A stretch of DNA of 34,822 nucleotides from positions 1 through 34,822 of the forward strand of contig CAYTZN010000020.1 of assembly GCA_964442495.1 (NCBI GenBank), given 5' to 3'. Below are positions 17,312 to 25,668 of this stretch, in pieces. Positions within the stretch are counted from its first letter, which is position 1. The number at the start of each line of letters is the position of its first letter. The notes beneath the pieces were generated by a model. The model saw only the letters and a list, made by a program, of their open reading frames with translations. It did not search any database and was not told the origin of the DNA. A program made the translations under genes and the position numbers. This DNA is from CAYTZN01 sp964442495 (GTDB lineage Bacteria > Pseudomonadota > Gammaproteobacteria > Legionellales > Legionellaceae).

Positions 17312-18357
17312 GGGTTTGTCACTGTATCCAATAATTGAATCGCTCGAATAGAACGCACAACCAATCCAATGCTGGTGTGAGTAAACGTTCTAAAAATCAT
17401 TACCTCACCAATACGCTCAGGCGGTAATTTAACGCAAGGAAACTGGCAAGGAGCTTTTTTAGAGTAACGGTAGTTTAAATTTTTCACGCCGCGAGGCCGA
17501 CTGTAGATACCCAAAACATCCCCTACTTGCAAGCCAATGTCCTGCCCTCTATCAATAACTGCAACAAGTCCTACAGCACCCTGGGTAAAATCACCCAAAA
17601 TATCAATGATAGACCCGCGAACAGCCACCATTGGCGCCTTCGGCTCAAAGTACAAGTCAAATTCAGGGTGATTATTAGGCATTACCCTATCTTGCAACCG
17701 TACACCCTGAATAATGTCCGTTAACATGATGGTTGCTGGATCTCCTCTCCGCGTTAGTTCAGCATATCCTACTAACGATGCTTTATAGCCTAAGAAACGC
17801 TTGGTTTTAGGATCACGGTACTTCCCACAACGCCTAAAAATAGAGTAAGACATTGTGACCCCAGGCGCTAAATTATAATTGGGGCATAAATTTTTAACGT
17901 ACACTTCATCGCCCTGCGCACCCAACATGTGCTCTGTCATGTAGGCAATAATATAAGGTGCATCTTTTAATGTATCTCGGTCTAGAACCACCGTGCCATT
18001 TAAAAAGGGCCGGATGTCAGTAAGTGGAATAGGCGGTATAGCCTCAGGAACTGGGGTAGTACGAAGATAAGGTGAGAGTTTGACGGTACCATTTGACAAC
18101 ACATTCAAATAAGGACGCCGTTGATGATAACGTAACTCGATAATGGCCCCAGGATATAAACGGTTTGGGTTTTTAATTTGTGGGTTGGCATGCCACAAAG
18201 ACTTCCATTCCCAAGGATCAGTCAAATAACGATTAGCAAGTTCCCACAATGTATCGCCTTCTTTGATTTCATACCGTGCTGGTGCGTCCGCCCTGAGTGT
18301 ATAGGGGTGTGCTACAAAGGCAATCATCAAACTACAAAATAATAACAGGTAGCGCAT
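17308..18357 (-). CDS. Secreted LysM-domain protein
   Basis: A signal peptide (MRYLLLFCSLMIAFVAHPYTLRADA) precedes one LysM domain (about residues 28-78: YEIKEGDTLWELANRYLTDPWEW...NPNRLYPGAIIEL), which binds peptidoglycan. The rest, about 270 residues, has no enzyme motif I recognise. It contains GAQGDEVYVKN and repeated small-barrel-like segments such as IGLQVGDVLGIYSRPRG. Proteins of this architecture commonly lie upstream of dprA and divergent from def in gammaproteobacteria. The Shine-Dalgarno AAGGAAAGGGA precedes ATG 18357. It likely acts in the periplasm at the cell wall, but the function is unknown. First gene of the LysM-dprA-smg operon. Confidence 0.9.
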   Translation of the reverse strand: MRYLLLFCSLMIAFVAHPYTLRADAPARYEIKEGDTLWELANRYLTDPWEWKSLWHANPQIKNPNRLYPGAIIELRYHQRRPYLNVLSNGTVKLSPYLRTTPVPEAIPPIPLTDIRPFLNGTVVLDRDTLKDAPYIIAYMTEHMLGAQGDEVYVKNLCPNYNLAPGVTMSYSIFRRCGKYRDPKTKRFLGYKASLVGYAELTRRGDPATIMLTDIIQGVRLQDRVMPNNHPEFDLYFEPKAPMVAVRGSIIDILGDFTQGAVGLVAVIDRGQDIGLQVGDVLGIYSRPRGVKNLNYRYSKKAPCQFPCVKLPPERIGEVMIFRTFTHTSIGLVVRSIRAIQLLDTVTNP

Positions 18358-18394
18358 TCATTCAGTCCCTTTCCTTGGTAAAATTATTAGCATC

Positions 18395-18423
18395 TTGCAG
18401 CATCAGACGATATTAGCGATAAT
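18395..18423 (+). promoter_or_regulatory. Candidate promoter of def-fmt-rsmB
   Basis: TTGCAG (18395-18400), a 17-nt spacer and GATAAT (18418-18423), in the 99-bp divergent gap between the LysM gene and def. The -35 matches the consensus weakly, the -10 well. Confidence 0.4.
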
Positions 18424-18456
18424 AGCACGCATTTATTGTTTTGAAACAGAACACTC

Positions 18457-18966
18457 ATGGCCATTCTCAAGATTATTTACCTCCCCGATCCAAGGCTTCG
18501 TTTAGTCACATCGCCTGTAAAAAAATTTGACGATTCTTTGCAAACATTGATCGATGACATGTTTGACACCATGTATGATGCAAAAGGTGTTGGACTAGCA
18601 GCCCCTCAAGTTGGCATAAATCTTTGTCTGTCTGTGGTTGATGTAATTGGTGATAAAACCGAGCAACTCGTATTAGTAAATCCTGAAATTATTGATGCTC
18701 AGGGGCAAGTAGAGTACCAAGAAGGCTGCCTGTCTGTTCCGGGTGCCTATGACACTGTGGTGCGCGCTGAAAAAGTAACCATTCGGGCACATGACCGTTT
18801 TGGTAAGCCCTTTGAAATGAGTGCAGACGGCCTTTTAGGCGAATGTTTTCAACATGAAATTGATCACCTCAATGGCAAATTATTTGTAGATTTACTTTCA
18901 CCGTTTAAACGCGCCATGGCTCGAAAAAAGGTAGATAAATTCAAACGTCTACACGTGCGTAAGTGA
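18457..18966 (+). CDS. def: Peptide deformylase
   Basis: Removes the N-formyl group from the initiator methionine of nascent proteins; a metalloenzyme. All three signature motifs are present: GVGLAAPQVG, EGCLSVPG (metal-binding Cys) and QHEIDHLNGKLF (two metal-binding His and the catalytic Glu). It has 169 residues, the same as the E. coli enzyme. First gene of the def-fmt-rsmB operon and divergent from the LysM gene. The TGA overlaps the fmt ATG by one base (TGATG). Confidence 0.97.
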   Translation: MAILKIIYLPDPRLRLVTSPVKKFDDSLQTLIDDMFDTMYDAKGVGLAAPQVGINLCLSVVDVIGDKTEQLVLVNPEIIDAQGQVEYQEGCLSVPGAYDTVVRAEKVTIRAHDRFGKPFEMSADGLLGECFQHEIDHLNGKLFVDLLSPFKRAMARKKVDKFKRLHVRK

Positions 18967-19910
18967 TGAGTGCTTTAAAGATTGTTTTTGCAGGAACACC
19001 TGCCTTTGCACTCCCATGTCTTAATGCCTTAAGTGCATCCAAACATTGTTTGCAAGCAATTTATACCCAACCGGATAGACCCGCCGGGCGAGGGCGAAAA
19101 TTACAAGCATCCCCGGTCAAAGAATGGGCATTAGCGAATCATTTACCCATTGTACAGCCCTTAAATTTTAAATCCGACGAAACTTTTAATGAATTGGCCG
19201 CCTTTGCTCCCGACATCCTTATCGTCATTGCATATGGCTTAATTTTGCCAAAAAAAGTGCTTGAATTGCCGCGGTTAGGCTGCATCAATGTGCATGCATC
19301 ATTACTCCCTCGTTGGCGTGGTGCATCGCCCATTCAACATGCCATCTTGCATGGCGATAAAGAAACAGGCATAACCATCATGCAGATGGATGTTGGCATG
19401 GATACAGGTGATATGCTCACACGCATCCCCCTAACCATCGATAACGAGACCGCCGGGCAATTGCACGATCGTTTATCAGAACTTGCTGTGGCTCCATTAC
19501 TAAGCGCTCTTGATGATATAGCTTCTAGTAATAGTCAAAAGGAAGCCCAAGATAATGTTTTGGCAACCTATGCGCCTAAAATCAATAAAGAAGATGCCGC
19601 CATTGATTGGACACGTACCGCCACTGAGCTTGACCAACAAATACGTGCGTTTAACCCCTATCCCATTGCTTATACAACCATTGGTGACAAGACCTTACGA
19701 ATCTACGAGGCAAATGTCGAAAACCATCCCCATGATGCAACACCAGGAACAATATTAACGATTGATAAAAAAGGAATGTTGGTGGCTACCGGCTCCTCTC
19801 AAGCGCTGTTGGTTACGCGTTTGCAATTCCCTGGCGGAAAATCCATGTTAGTAGAGGATTGGCTCAATGCGGGCCGCCAACAATTACACCAAGGCTTGAT
19901 CTTACAATGA
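18966..19910 (+). CDS. fmt: Methionyl-tRNA formyltransferase
   Basis: Formylates Met-tRNAfMet with 10-formyl-tetrahydrofolate, the step that Def later reverses on the protein. The N-terminal domain has VFAGTPAFALPCLNAL, TQPDRPAGRGRKLQASPVK, and the catalytic region INVHASLLPRWRGASPIQHA with the Asn and His. The Asp is in DVGMDTGDM. The C-terminal OB-like domain follows about residue 205. The length of 314 is normal. ATG 18966 overlaps the def stop; a GTG at 18963 is directly adjacent and would add one residue. It ends in an ATGA overlap with rsmB. Confidence 0.96.
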   Translation: MSALKIVFAGTPAFALPCLNALSASKHCLQAIYTQPDRPAGRGRKLQASPVKEWALANHLPIVQPLNFKSDETFNELAAFAPDILIVIAYGLILPKKVLELPRLGCINVHASLLPRWRGASPIQHAILHGDKETGITIMQMDVGMDTGDMLTRIPLTIDNETAGQLHDRLSELAVAPLLSALDDIASSNSQKEAQDNVLATYAPKINKEDAAIDWTRTATELDQQIRAFNPYPIAYTTIGDKTLRIYEANVENHPHDATPGTILTIDKKGMLVATGSSQALLVTRLQFPGGKSMLVEDWLNAGRQQLHQGLILQ

Positions 19911-21190
19911 AAAAAAATGAGCGCTTGAACGCCTTGCACGTATTGACCAAATTATTAGAAGAAAATACACCACTTACTCATCTCATGCAGTCTGCTACAG
20001 ATTTATCGCCTTTATCCAAGGAAATCTGTTTTGGTGTTTGTCGTCACTATTTCCGTCTATCAGCCCTTGCTGATGCCTTATTAAATAAGCGACCTAAAAC
20101 CATCGACATCTGGGCGAGTTTATTAATAGGCCTCTACCAACTTCATTTTTTACGCATACCTGATTACGCTGTTGTAAAAGAAACCGTAGCGTTATTAGAC
20201 CAAATAAAAAAACCATGGGCAAAAGGGTTAGTAAACGCAATATTGCGCACCTATTGTCGAGAGCAAGAGACCCTGGTCGCAAGCCTTAGCAATAATCCTG
20301 CTTTTTTTTATGGCCATCCAGAATGGTTTATCAAGCGCCTAAAAAAAGATTGGCCGACATCATGGGAGGCCATCCTTCTGGCCAATGACAAGCACCCACC
20401 GATGAGTTTGCGTGTAAATACGAAGCACACCACCGTAGCAAATTATTTGGCTCGTTTAGAAGAGGTTAACATTCAAGGAAGTCCTCTTAAGCACGGCCTT
20501 TCTGGCATTGTTTTAACACATCCTTGTGATGTCCATGAGCTTCCGGGCTTTAGCACTGGCGATGTATCCGTCCAAGATGAAGCAGCACAATTGGCCGCCT
20601 CTTTATTGGACTTAAAGCCTGAGCTACGAGTACTTGACGCATGCTCAGCCCCAGGTGGTAAAACATGCCATATTCTAGAAGCAGAACCATTGCTCACAAG
20701 TTGCGTCTCTTTTGATATTGATATTAAACGCTTAGCCCGCGTTAAAGAAAATTTAAAACGTCTGCATCTGGAAGCCACTGTTCTATCGGGTGATGGTTTA
20801 CATCCAGAAACATGGTGGGATGGGGTATTATTTGACCGCATTCTTCTTGATGCCCCTTGTTCTGCAACGGGGGTAATAAGGCGCCATCCGGACATCAAGT
20901 TATTACGCCAAGAAGCTGATATTGCTAGCGTAGCCCAGTTACAACAGGGATTAATTCGTGCGTTATGGCCACTCCTTGCGCCCGGTGGGCGGATGGTTTA
21001 TGCCACATGCTCGGTCATGCCTGAAGAAAATGAAGCGCAAATTTCTAAATTTATAGCAGAACATTCCGATTGTACTTTTTTAAACAGCACCCAACCCTGG
21101 GGACAGTCCACCGGGCACGGCTGGCAAATTTTACCTGGCCACAACAACATGGATGGTTTTTTTTATAGCATTTTGATAAAAGCCACTTAA
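19907..21190 (+). CDS. rsmB: 16S rRNA (cytosine-967-C5)-methyltransferase
   Basis: An S-adenosylmethionine-dependent methyltransferase that forms m5C967 in 16S rRNA. An N-terminal NusB-like RNA-binding domain (about residues 1-140, with LSKEICFGVCRHYFRL and VNAILRTYCRE) is followed by the catalytic domain: VLDACSAPGGKTCHILE (SAM binding), FDIDIKRLARVKENL, LLDAPCSATGVIRRHPDIK (first Cys) and YATCSVMPEENE (catalytic Cys). ATG 19907 overlaps the fmt stop (ATGA). It is 427 residues, close to E. coli RsmB (429). An upstream start at 19859 inside fmt is possible on paper but adds 16 unrelated residues. Confidence 0.96.
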   Translation: MKKNERLNALHVLTKLLEENTPLTHLMQSATDLSPLSKEICFGVCRHYFRLSALADALLNKRPKTIDIWASLLIGLYQLHFLRIPDYAVVKETVALLDQIKKPWAKGLVNAILRTYCREQETLVASLSNNPAFFYGHPEWFIKRLKKDWPTSWEAILLANDKHPPMSLRVNTKHTTVANYLARLEEVNIQGSPLKHGLSGIVLTHPCDVHELPGFSTGDVSVQDEAAQLAASLLDLKPELRVLDACSAPGGKTCHILEAEPLLTSCVSFDIDIKRLARVKENLKRLHLEATVLSGDGLHPETWWDGVLFDRILLDAPCSATGVIRRHPDIKLLRQEADIASVAQLQQGLIRALWPLLAPGGRMVYATCSVMPEENEAQISKFIAEHSDCTFLNSTQPWGQSTGHGWQILPGHNNMDGFFYSILIKAT

Positions 21191-21302
21191 ACTCTAGAGC
21201 TCCCTAAACATAAGTTACCCTCTTAATACTATCTTAATTCTTTTATGTTTTAATGTTCAAAAAAAAATCAATAGAAACCGGGTCTAACCTGAGGTGTTGC
21301 TT

Positions 21303-22286
21303 ATGAATGTTACTCGCATTGTTTCTTTTTCCTTCTTCCTTATGATGAGCCATATCGCGGCCGCAACCCCCCGCGCTGAAGTGATGTTTAGTCCCTATAC
21401 CGATATCACCATCAATACCCATTGGAACACCGAATTCCAAGATCTAGAACCAGACCACCTTAAAAAAATAGCGCTGGATAATCACATAAAAGCGTATCAT
21501 TTAGCGTTTATCACCGACAGTGGTCAATGCCAAGCCGCCTGGGGAGGCCAACCAACCTATAGTATTGAAAGCCAATGGGGCAAACGTTTAACTGATGAGC
21601 TAACAAAAAATAGCGTGAACATAACGGTAGCGTTTGGTGGCGAAAGAGGGATTGATCTTTCTATGAATTGCAGTGAAACTGAGCTTGTAAATCTATTCAA
21701 ACAAACAATCCTGACCTACAAAGCTAAAAAGCTTGATTTTGATATCGAAAATGGCACGGCTAATGTACCTAAATTGATGCTTGCATTAAAAGAATTTCAG
21801 CATATTCACCCCAATGTCCCGATAAGCTTTACTTTACCCGTTCTGCCTGAAGGCCTAACACCCCAAGGCAAAAATATTCTCGCAGAAGCCATCGACACAC
21901 ATTTAAAGTTTAACGTGAACATCATGGCGATGGATTATGGTCCGGCCTACAAGGGCGATATGGCGGAGTATGCAAAAGATGCCAGCATTGCTTTACACAC
22001 GTACCTTAAAACATTATTTCCTGAAGAGCACGATGAAGCCCTTTGGAAAAAAATAGAAATTACCCCCATGATAGGGGTAAATGATGTCAGCACAGAACAA
22101 TTTACGCTTACCAATGTTAAAACATTACGCGACTTTGCAACATCACATCAACTGGGTGGATTATCGATGTGGTCTCTTGCACGGGATAAACCTTGCGATA
22201 ATAGATGGGTAAGTGCTACATGCAGCGGAAATAACCTTCAACAGTATGAGTATGAATTTGTACATACCTTTTTAAGCAATGAATAA
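21303..22286 (+). CDS. Secreted glycoside hydrolase family 18-like protein
   Basis: The signal peptide MNVTRIVSFSFFLMMSHIAAA directs export. The rest resembles a compact GH18 (chitinase-type) barrel. VAFGGERGIDLS corresponds to the SxGG strand, and LDFDIENG is the DxxDxDxE catalytic strand with the acid Glu intact. IMAMDYGPAY is the MDY strand, and LGGLSMWSLARDK is the C-terminal strand with Trp. Such proteins cleave N-acetylglucosamine polymers or act on peptidoglycan or host glycans; the substrate cannot be told. There is no separate carbohydrate-binding module. ATG 21303 is preceded by GAGGTG; the TTG at 21294 lies too close to it. It stands alone between rsmB and the ParB-like gene. Confidence 0.85.
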   Translation: MNVTRIVSFSFFLMMSHIAAATPRAEVMFSPYTDITINTHWNTEFQDLEPDHLKKIALDNHIKAYHLAFITDSGQCQAAWGGQPTYSIESQWGKRLTDELTKNSVNITVAFGGERGIDLSMNCSETELVNLFKQTILTYKAKKLDFDIENGTANVPKLMLALKEFQHIHPNVPISFTLPVLPEGLTPQGKNILAEAIDTHLKFNVNIMAMDYGPAYKGDMAEYAKDASIALHTYLKTLFPEEHDEALWKKIEITPMIGVNDVSTEQFTLTNVKTLRDFATSHQLGGLSMWSLARDKPCDNRWVSATCSGNNLQQYEYEFVHTFLSNE

Positions 22287-22366
22287 TATCCTATCCTCTA
22301 TGGAGTGATTGCTAATGCACAAGCCCCTATGAAACAATAATCGATTGTTCCCACATCCATTAAACC

Positions 22367-23155
22367 ATGCCCACTGTATATAAAATCCTACCGATAGAAC
22401 ACCTACAACGAGGGCAATACCAACCCCGCCAAACGTTTGATAAAACAGCGCTTCATGAGTTGGCTGAATCTATTACGGCTCAAGGCCTAATTGAACCACT
22501 TATTGTTCGGGAAATTACACCTCTCCGTTACGAGATAATAGCCGGTGAGCGTCGGTGGCGTGCCTCCATGTTAGCAGGCCTTACTGAAGTGCCTTGTTTA
22601 ATTGGCACCTATACCGATGCGCAAACCGCCGCAGTAACACTCATCGAAAATATTCAACGGCAAGACTTAAATTTAATCGAAGAAGCCAATGGCTATCAAC
22701 GCCTGCATACAGAATTTCACTTTACTCAAGACGATATAGCAACCTTGGTTGGCAAATCACGAAGCCATGTCACTAATATTTTACGTTTGTTAACCCTTTG
22801 TTCATTCGTTCGAGAGCGCATTAAAACACAGCAACTTTCATTAGGGCACGCACGTATGCTCGTGGGTCTCACAACAAAACAACAAGAGCAGTTAGCTAAA
22901 AATATAGAAAAAGAAAGCTGGTCTGTACGTCGGTTAGAAGAAGAGGTTAGATTAATAAAGAACCAAATGGACACCAAATCACCCGTCCTAAAAAGTACCG
23001 ACACTGAACGTTTGCAAACACAGCTTGCGGAGCTCCTGGGAGCACCTGTGCAAATAACTACCGACGATACCTCTGGAGGATGGCTAAAAATAAAATTTTT
23101 TGACAATGACACCCTGTCAGGGCTTCTAGAGCGAATAGGCTTGAGTTATGATTGA
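22367..23155 (+). CDS. ParB/Spo0J/Noc-family protein without adjacent ParA
   Basis: ParB proteins bind parS, hydrolyse CTP to form sliding clamps, and work with ParA in chromosome or plasmid segregation. The N-terminal CTP-binding domain has QYQPRQTFD, the ESITAQGLIEPLIVR block and the core GERRWRASMLAGL, followed by ENIQRQDLNLIEEANGYQRL. A helix-turn-helix (FTQDDIATLVGKSRSHVTNILRLL) and the LSLGHARMLVGL segment follow, with a C-terminal dimerisation region at about 220-262. It has 262 residues, a bit short. The Shine-Dalgarno sequence is weak. No parA is in the window, and a canonical parS was not found by eye. It could be the chromosomal ParB displaced from its usual partner, or a paralogue with another regulatory role. 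Confidence 0.9.
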   Translation: MPTVYKILPIEHLQRGQYQPRQTFDKTALHELAESITAQGLIEPLIVREITPLRYEIIAGERRWRASMLAGLTEVPCLIGTYTDAQTAAVTLIENIQRQDLNLIEEANGYQRLHTEFHFTQDDIATLVGKSRSHVTNILRLLTLCSFVRERIKTQQLSLGHARMLVGLTTKQQEQLAKNIEKESWSVRRLEEEVRLIKNQMDTKSPVLKSTDTERLQTQLAELLGAPVQITTDDTSGGWLKIKFFDNDTLSGLLERIGLSYD

Positions 23156-23217
23156 AGAATAATCGGCTATAGCTAACAGGCAGATGTTACACAGCCCCCC
23201 TTTGAGGTTTTTAATCA

Positions 23218-25020
23218 ATGAAACGGATTTTGCCAAGCCTATTCCTATGGTTTAACTGCTCAATAGCACTCGCTACCCACTTGCAAAGCGCCATTGATAC
23301 CATCATCAACCGAGTTGATCCTAAAATTAACATGGGCATTGTTGTCACCGATTTAGATACCGGTGAAACAATTTACCGACGAAACCCTAATCTTGCTTTT
23401 ATACCGGCTAGCAACATGAAGTTATTTTCAGACGCGGCAGCTTTAATGGCCTTAGGCCCGGACTATCGTTTTAAAACCCAATTGTCTACAGATGCATCAT
23501 CCCTTGAGCAAGGCGTTCTTAAAGGCTCTCTTTACCTGCATTTACCTGGAGACCCTTCTTTAACCCAAGAAAACATCGATAAAATGTTAGCTCAATTAGC
23601 ACTTTGGGGCGTTAAACGCATAGAAGGCAATGTCGTCATCGTGAGCAATAATAGTGTCGTTAGTCCCTATGCACCGGGGCGCACAGCCTCCGATGTAAAA
23701 TACAGTTATGGCGCAACGGTTGCACCTCTGGTGATTGATGAAAACCGCCTTACTGTTACCGTAAACCCCGCGTTTAAACCTGGCCTTGCTGCATTTGTAG
23801 AACTGAATGACCAAAACAGCGGTTTATCTATTAATAACCAAGTCAAAACAGCAAGCTCTTCTGCCGGTTGTGGTGTTGATTTCAACATGGATAACGAAAA
23901 CCATTTAACGGTGCGTGGGTGTGTAGGTGTAGGGCAATGGGCTATACAACAACGAATTGCTATTCGTAACCCGCTTCGCTATGCACAAGACTTGATTAGA
24001 CAACACCTGGCTAACTTAAATATTCGCCTTGAAGGGAGTGTTATATTAGGCCATGCCCCTGCCTCTTCACTCTTATTAGCCTCACACGTCTCCAAGCCTA
24101 TTAATCAATTAATGGCCGATACATTAAAACCGTCTGATAATTTATATGCTGATAGTTTGTATTTACATGCTGCAGCAAAATTGCACGGCACCCCATTAAA
24201 CTGGCAGCAAGCAGAACCTGTTGTTAAAAATTTTCTTCAACAACAAACAGGCATAAATCTGCAAAGTGCTGTTTTAACAGACGGGTCAGGTTTATCTCGT
24301 CATGATTTGCTTACTGCTCAACAAACTGTCGATTTGCTGCAATTTTTGCATAACCGCTTTCCTCTTGCTTATGAATATATTTCAGCACTCCCCGTAGCGG
24401 GATTCGATGGCACGCTACAACGGCGATTTCGAAAACCCACCCAACAGGGTCTATTGCGAGCTAAAACAGGCACCATGACTGGCGTGATAAGCTTATCGGG
24501 GTATTTGTATACTGCTAATGCACACACCTTGGCCTTTGCCATCTTTATCAACAGGAAGCCTGGCACTAGCCCTGCCGTTTCAGGTCAATACCGCTCGTTG
24601 GTTGATGCTTTATGTGATTTTTTCTTACGACAAAAACCTGACAGCAATCGTATAGTACAAACCCAAAATCCACATGCTCGCGTTGCTTACCAACAACAAC
24701 CAACGCATGCCGATAGACAACGTACGCGATTTGCAAGATGGCGACAACTAGAGTCTGCTATAAAACATTCTCTTCAAGGAAAATCTGTAGCCGTATTGTT
24801 TAGAGGTGATCAATTAATATTAAAGGACCAAGATGCAGACAGCAGTAAGGTATGGAGCATCTTGCAACATTTAAGAAAAACACACCCCTTTACCGTCACG
24901 CTTCATAGCAGCGCTGCACCCGGTGGCAATAAAACCATGCCACGCTTATTGTGGGTTAAAACCAACAATCCCAACTCAACCACACAACGCACCTGGACAA
25001 TTCGTGAGTCTATTGGTTAA
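23218..25020 (+). CDS. dacB: D-alanyl-D-alanine carboxypeptidase/endopeptidase, PBP4 (S13) family, with C-terminal extension
   Basis: A periplasmic serine peptidase that trims or opens peptidoglycan cross-links. The signal peptide is MKRILPSLFLWFNCSIALA. Penicillin-binding motifs are intact: S65-N-M-K68 (SxxK), S306-D-N308 and K416-T-G418. TDGSGLSRHDLLT and VAGFDGTLQRRF are also typical of the S13 family. The catalytic protein would normally end near residue 477 (VDALCDFFLRQK). Here it continues for about 120 residues with a basic, Gln- and His-rich linker (ARVAYQQQPTHADRQRTRFARW) and a globular-looking tail (SVAVLFRGDQLILKDQDAD..). I do not recognise this tail. Its own promoter is not obvious. 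It sits 62 nt downstream of the ParB gene. Confidence 0.93.
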   Translation: MKRILPSLFLWFNCSIALATHLQSAIDTIINRVDPKINMGIVVTDLDTGETIYRRNPNLAFIPASNMKLFSDAAALMALGPDYRFKTQLSTDASSLEQGVLKGSLYLHLPGDPSLTQENIDKMLAQLALWGVKRIEGNVVIVSNNSVVSPYAPGRTASDVKYSYGATVAPLVIDENRLTVTVNPAFKPGLAAFVELNDQNSGLSINNQVKTASSSAGCGVDFNMDNENHLTVRGCVGVGQWAIQQRIAIRNPLRYAQDLIRQHLANLNIRLEGSVILGHAPASSLLLASHVSKPINQLMADTLKPSDNLYADSLYLHAAAKLHGTPLNWQQAEPVVKNFLQQQTGINLQSAVLTDGSGLSRHDLLTAQQTVDLLQFLHNRFPLAYEYISALPVAGFDGTLQRRFRKPTQQGLLRAKTGTMTGVISLSGYLYTANAHTLAFAIFINRKPGTSPAVSGQYRSLVDALCDFFLRQKPDSNRIVQTQNPHARVAYQQQPTHADRQRTRFARWRQLESAIKHSLQGKSVAVLFRGDQLILKDQDADSSKVWSILQHLRKTHPFTVTLHSSAAPGGNKTMPRLLWVKTNNPNSTTQRTWTIRESIG

Positions 25021-25345
25021 ACATTTAAATACCGACCGTTTAGGTCATTCAGCGTTTCGCGTAAAATAGTATGCCGTGCATAAAGCAAAGTACTTAGGCA
25101 AAAACGATACCATTTGTGCTCAAAAACCAGATAAATTTGCTCTCTAAAAAACCAAAACGCCTATGTTCCGCGCTTTATGCGCGGAATCCAGCACGATATT
25201 GATGCTAAATCGAATATAGTAGTAAAGCACGGTACGCAGGCAACTGCGGGGTGATTTGTTCTTAAACATTAGAGGCATTTACCCTACGAAAGCATCAACA
25301 TTTTTGAATGATGACTTATGCCCCACTAATACCCTCTATCTATAA
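25021..25345. other. Intergenic region between convergent dacB and cbpM, with one strong hairpin
   Basis: No gene is apparent on either strand. The main feature is a GC-rich palindrome at 25166-25186. A short inverted pair CCGTGC/GCACGG also occurs (around 25075 and 25225). The sequence GGAATCCA that follows the hairpin recurs after the dRS3-like hairpin near 26904, so part of this gap may be repetitive DNA. Confidence 0.6.
25166..25186. repeat. REP-like palindrome
   Basis: TTCCGCGC, loop TTTAT, GCGCGGAA: an 8-bp perfect stem followed by TCCAG. It could terminate transcription from dacB or cbpM, or be a dispersed REP-type repeat; no long T-tract is present. Confidence 0.55.
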
Positions 25346-25666
25346 TCACCGGTGCACATGATGATGCAAAATATCAAGCTCACTGGTTATTTTCTCTAAC
25401 TCATCAAGCAACTCTAGAGCTAAAACCACACCGGGTATATTAATGCCTAAATCTTGGTGCAACCGAGAGGCTGATTGAATACGAAGAAATGTTTTTGGGT
25501 CGACATGAATTTTTTTGGAATAATGTACCTCATGATGAAGCAAACCGTGCTCAATCATCTCCAGTAATATTTGTTCTGAAATATTACATTTTTGACAAAT
25601 ATCAACGAACGAAATTTTAGTGCCTTCATCCATCAATATGCCAGTTGTAATTGTTTTATCATCCAT
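25346..25666 (-). CDS. cbpM: Chaperone-modulator protein CbpM
   Basis: CbpM is a small MerR-like inhibitor of the DnaJ-like co-chaperone CbpA; it binds the J domain. This 106-residue protein has the expected helical fold (KISFVDICQKCNISEQILLEMIEHGLL, then FLRIQSASRLHQDLGINIPGVVLALELLDELEKI). Its C-terminus is His-rich (LHHHVHR). It starts 2 nt after the cbpA stop, with GGGAG as ribosome site, so the pair is co-expressed as in E. coli. Confidence 0.93.
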   Translation of the reverse strand: MDDKTITTGILMDEGTKISFVDICQKCNISEQILLEMIEHGLLHHEVHYSKKIHVDPKTFLRIQSASRLHQDLGINIPGVVLALELLDELEKITSELDILHHHVHR

Positions 25667-25668
25667 GA

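Noticed and set aside
20473..20898. Long minus-strand ORF (141 codons) inside rsmB
   Set aside because: Complement of the conserved RsmB catalytic domain; no independent support.
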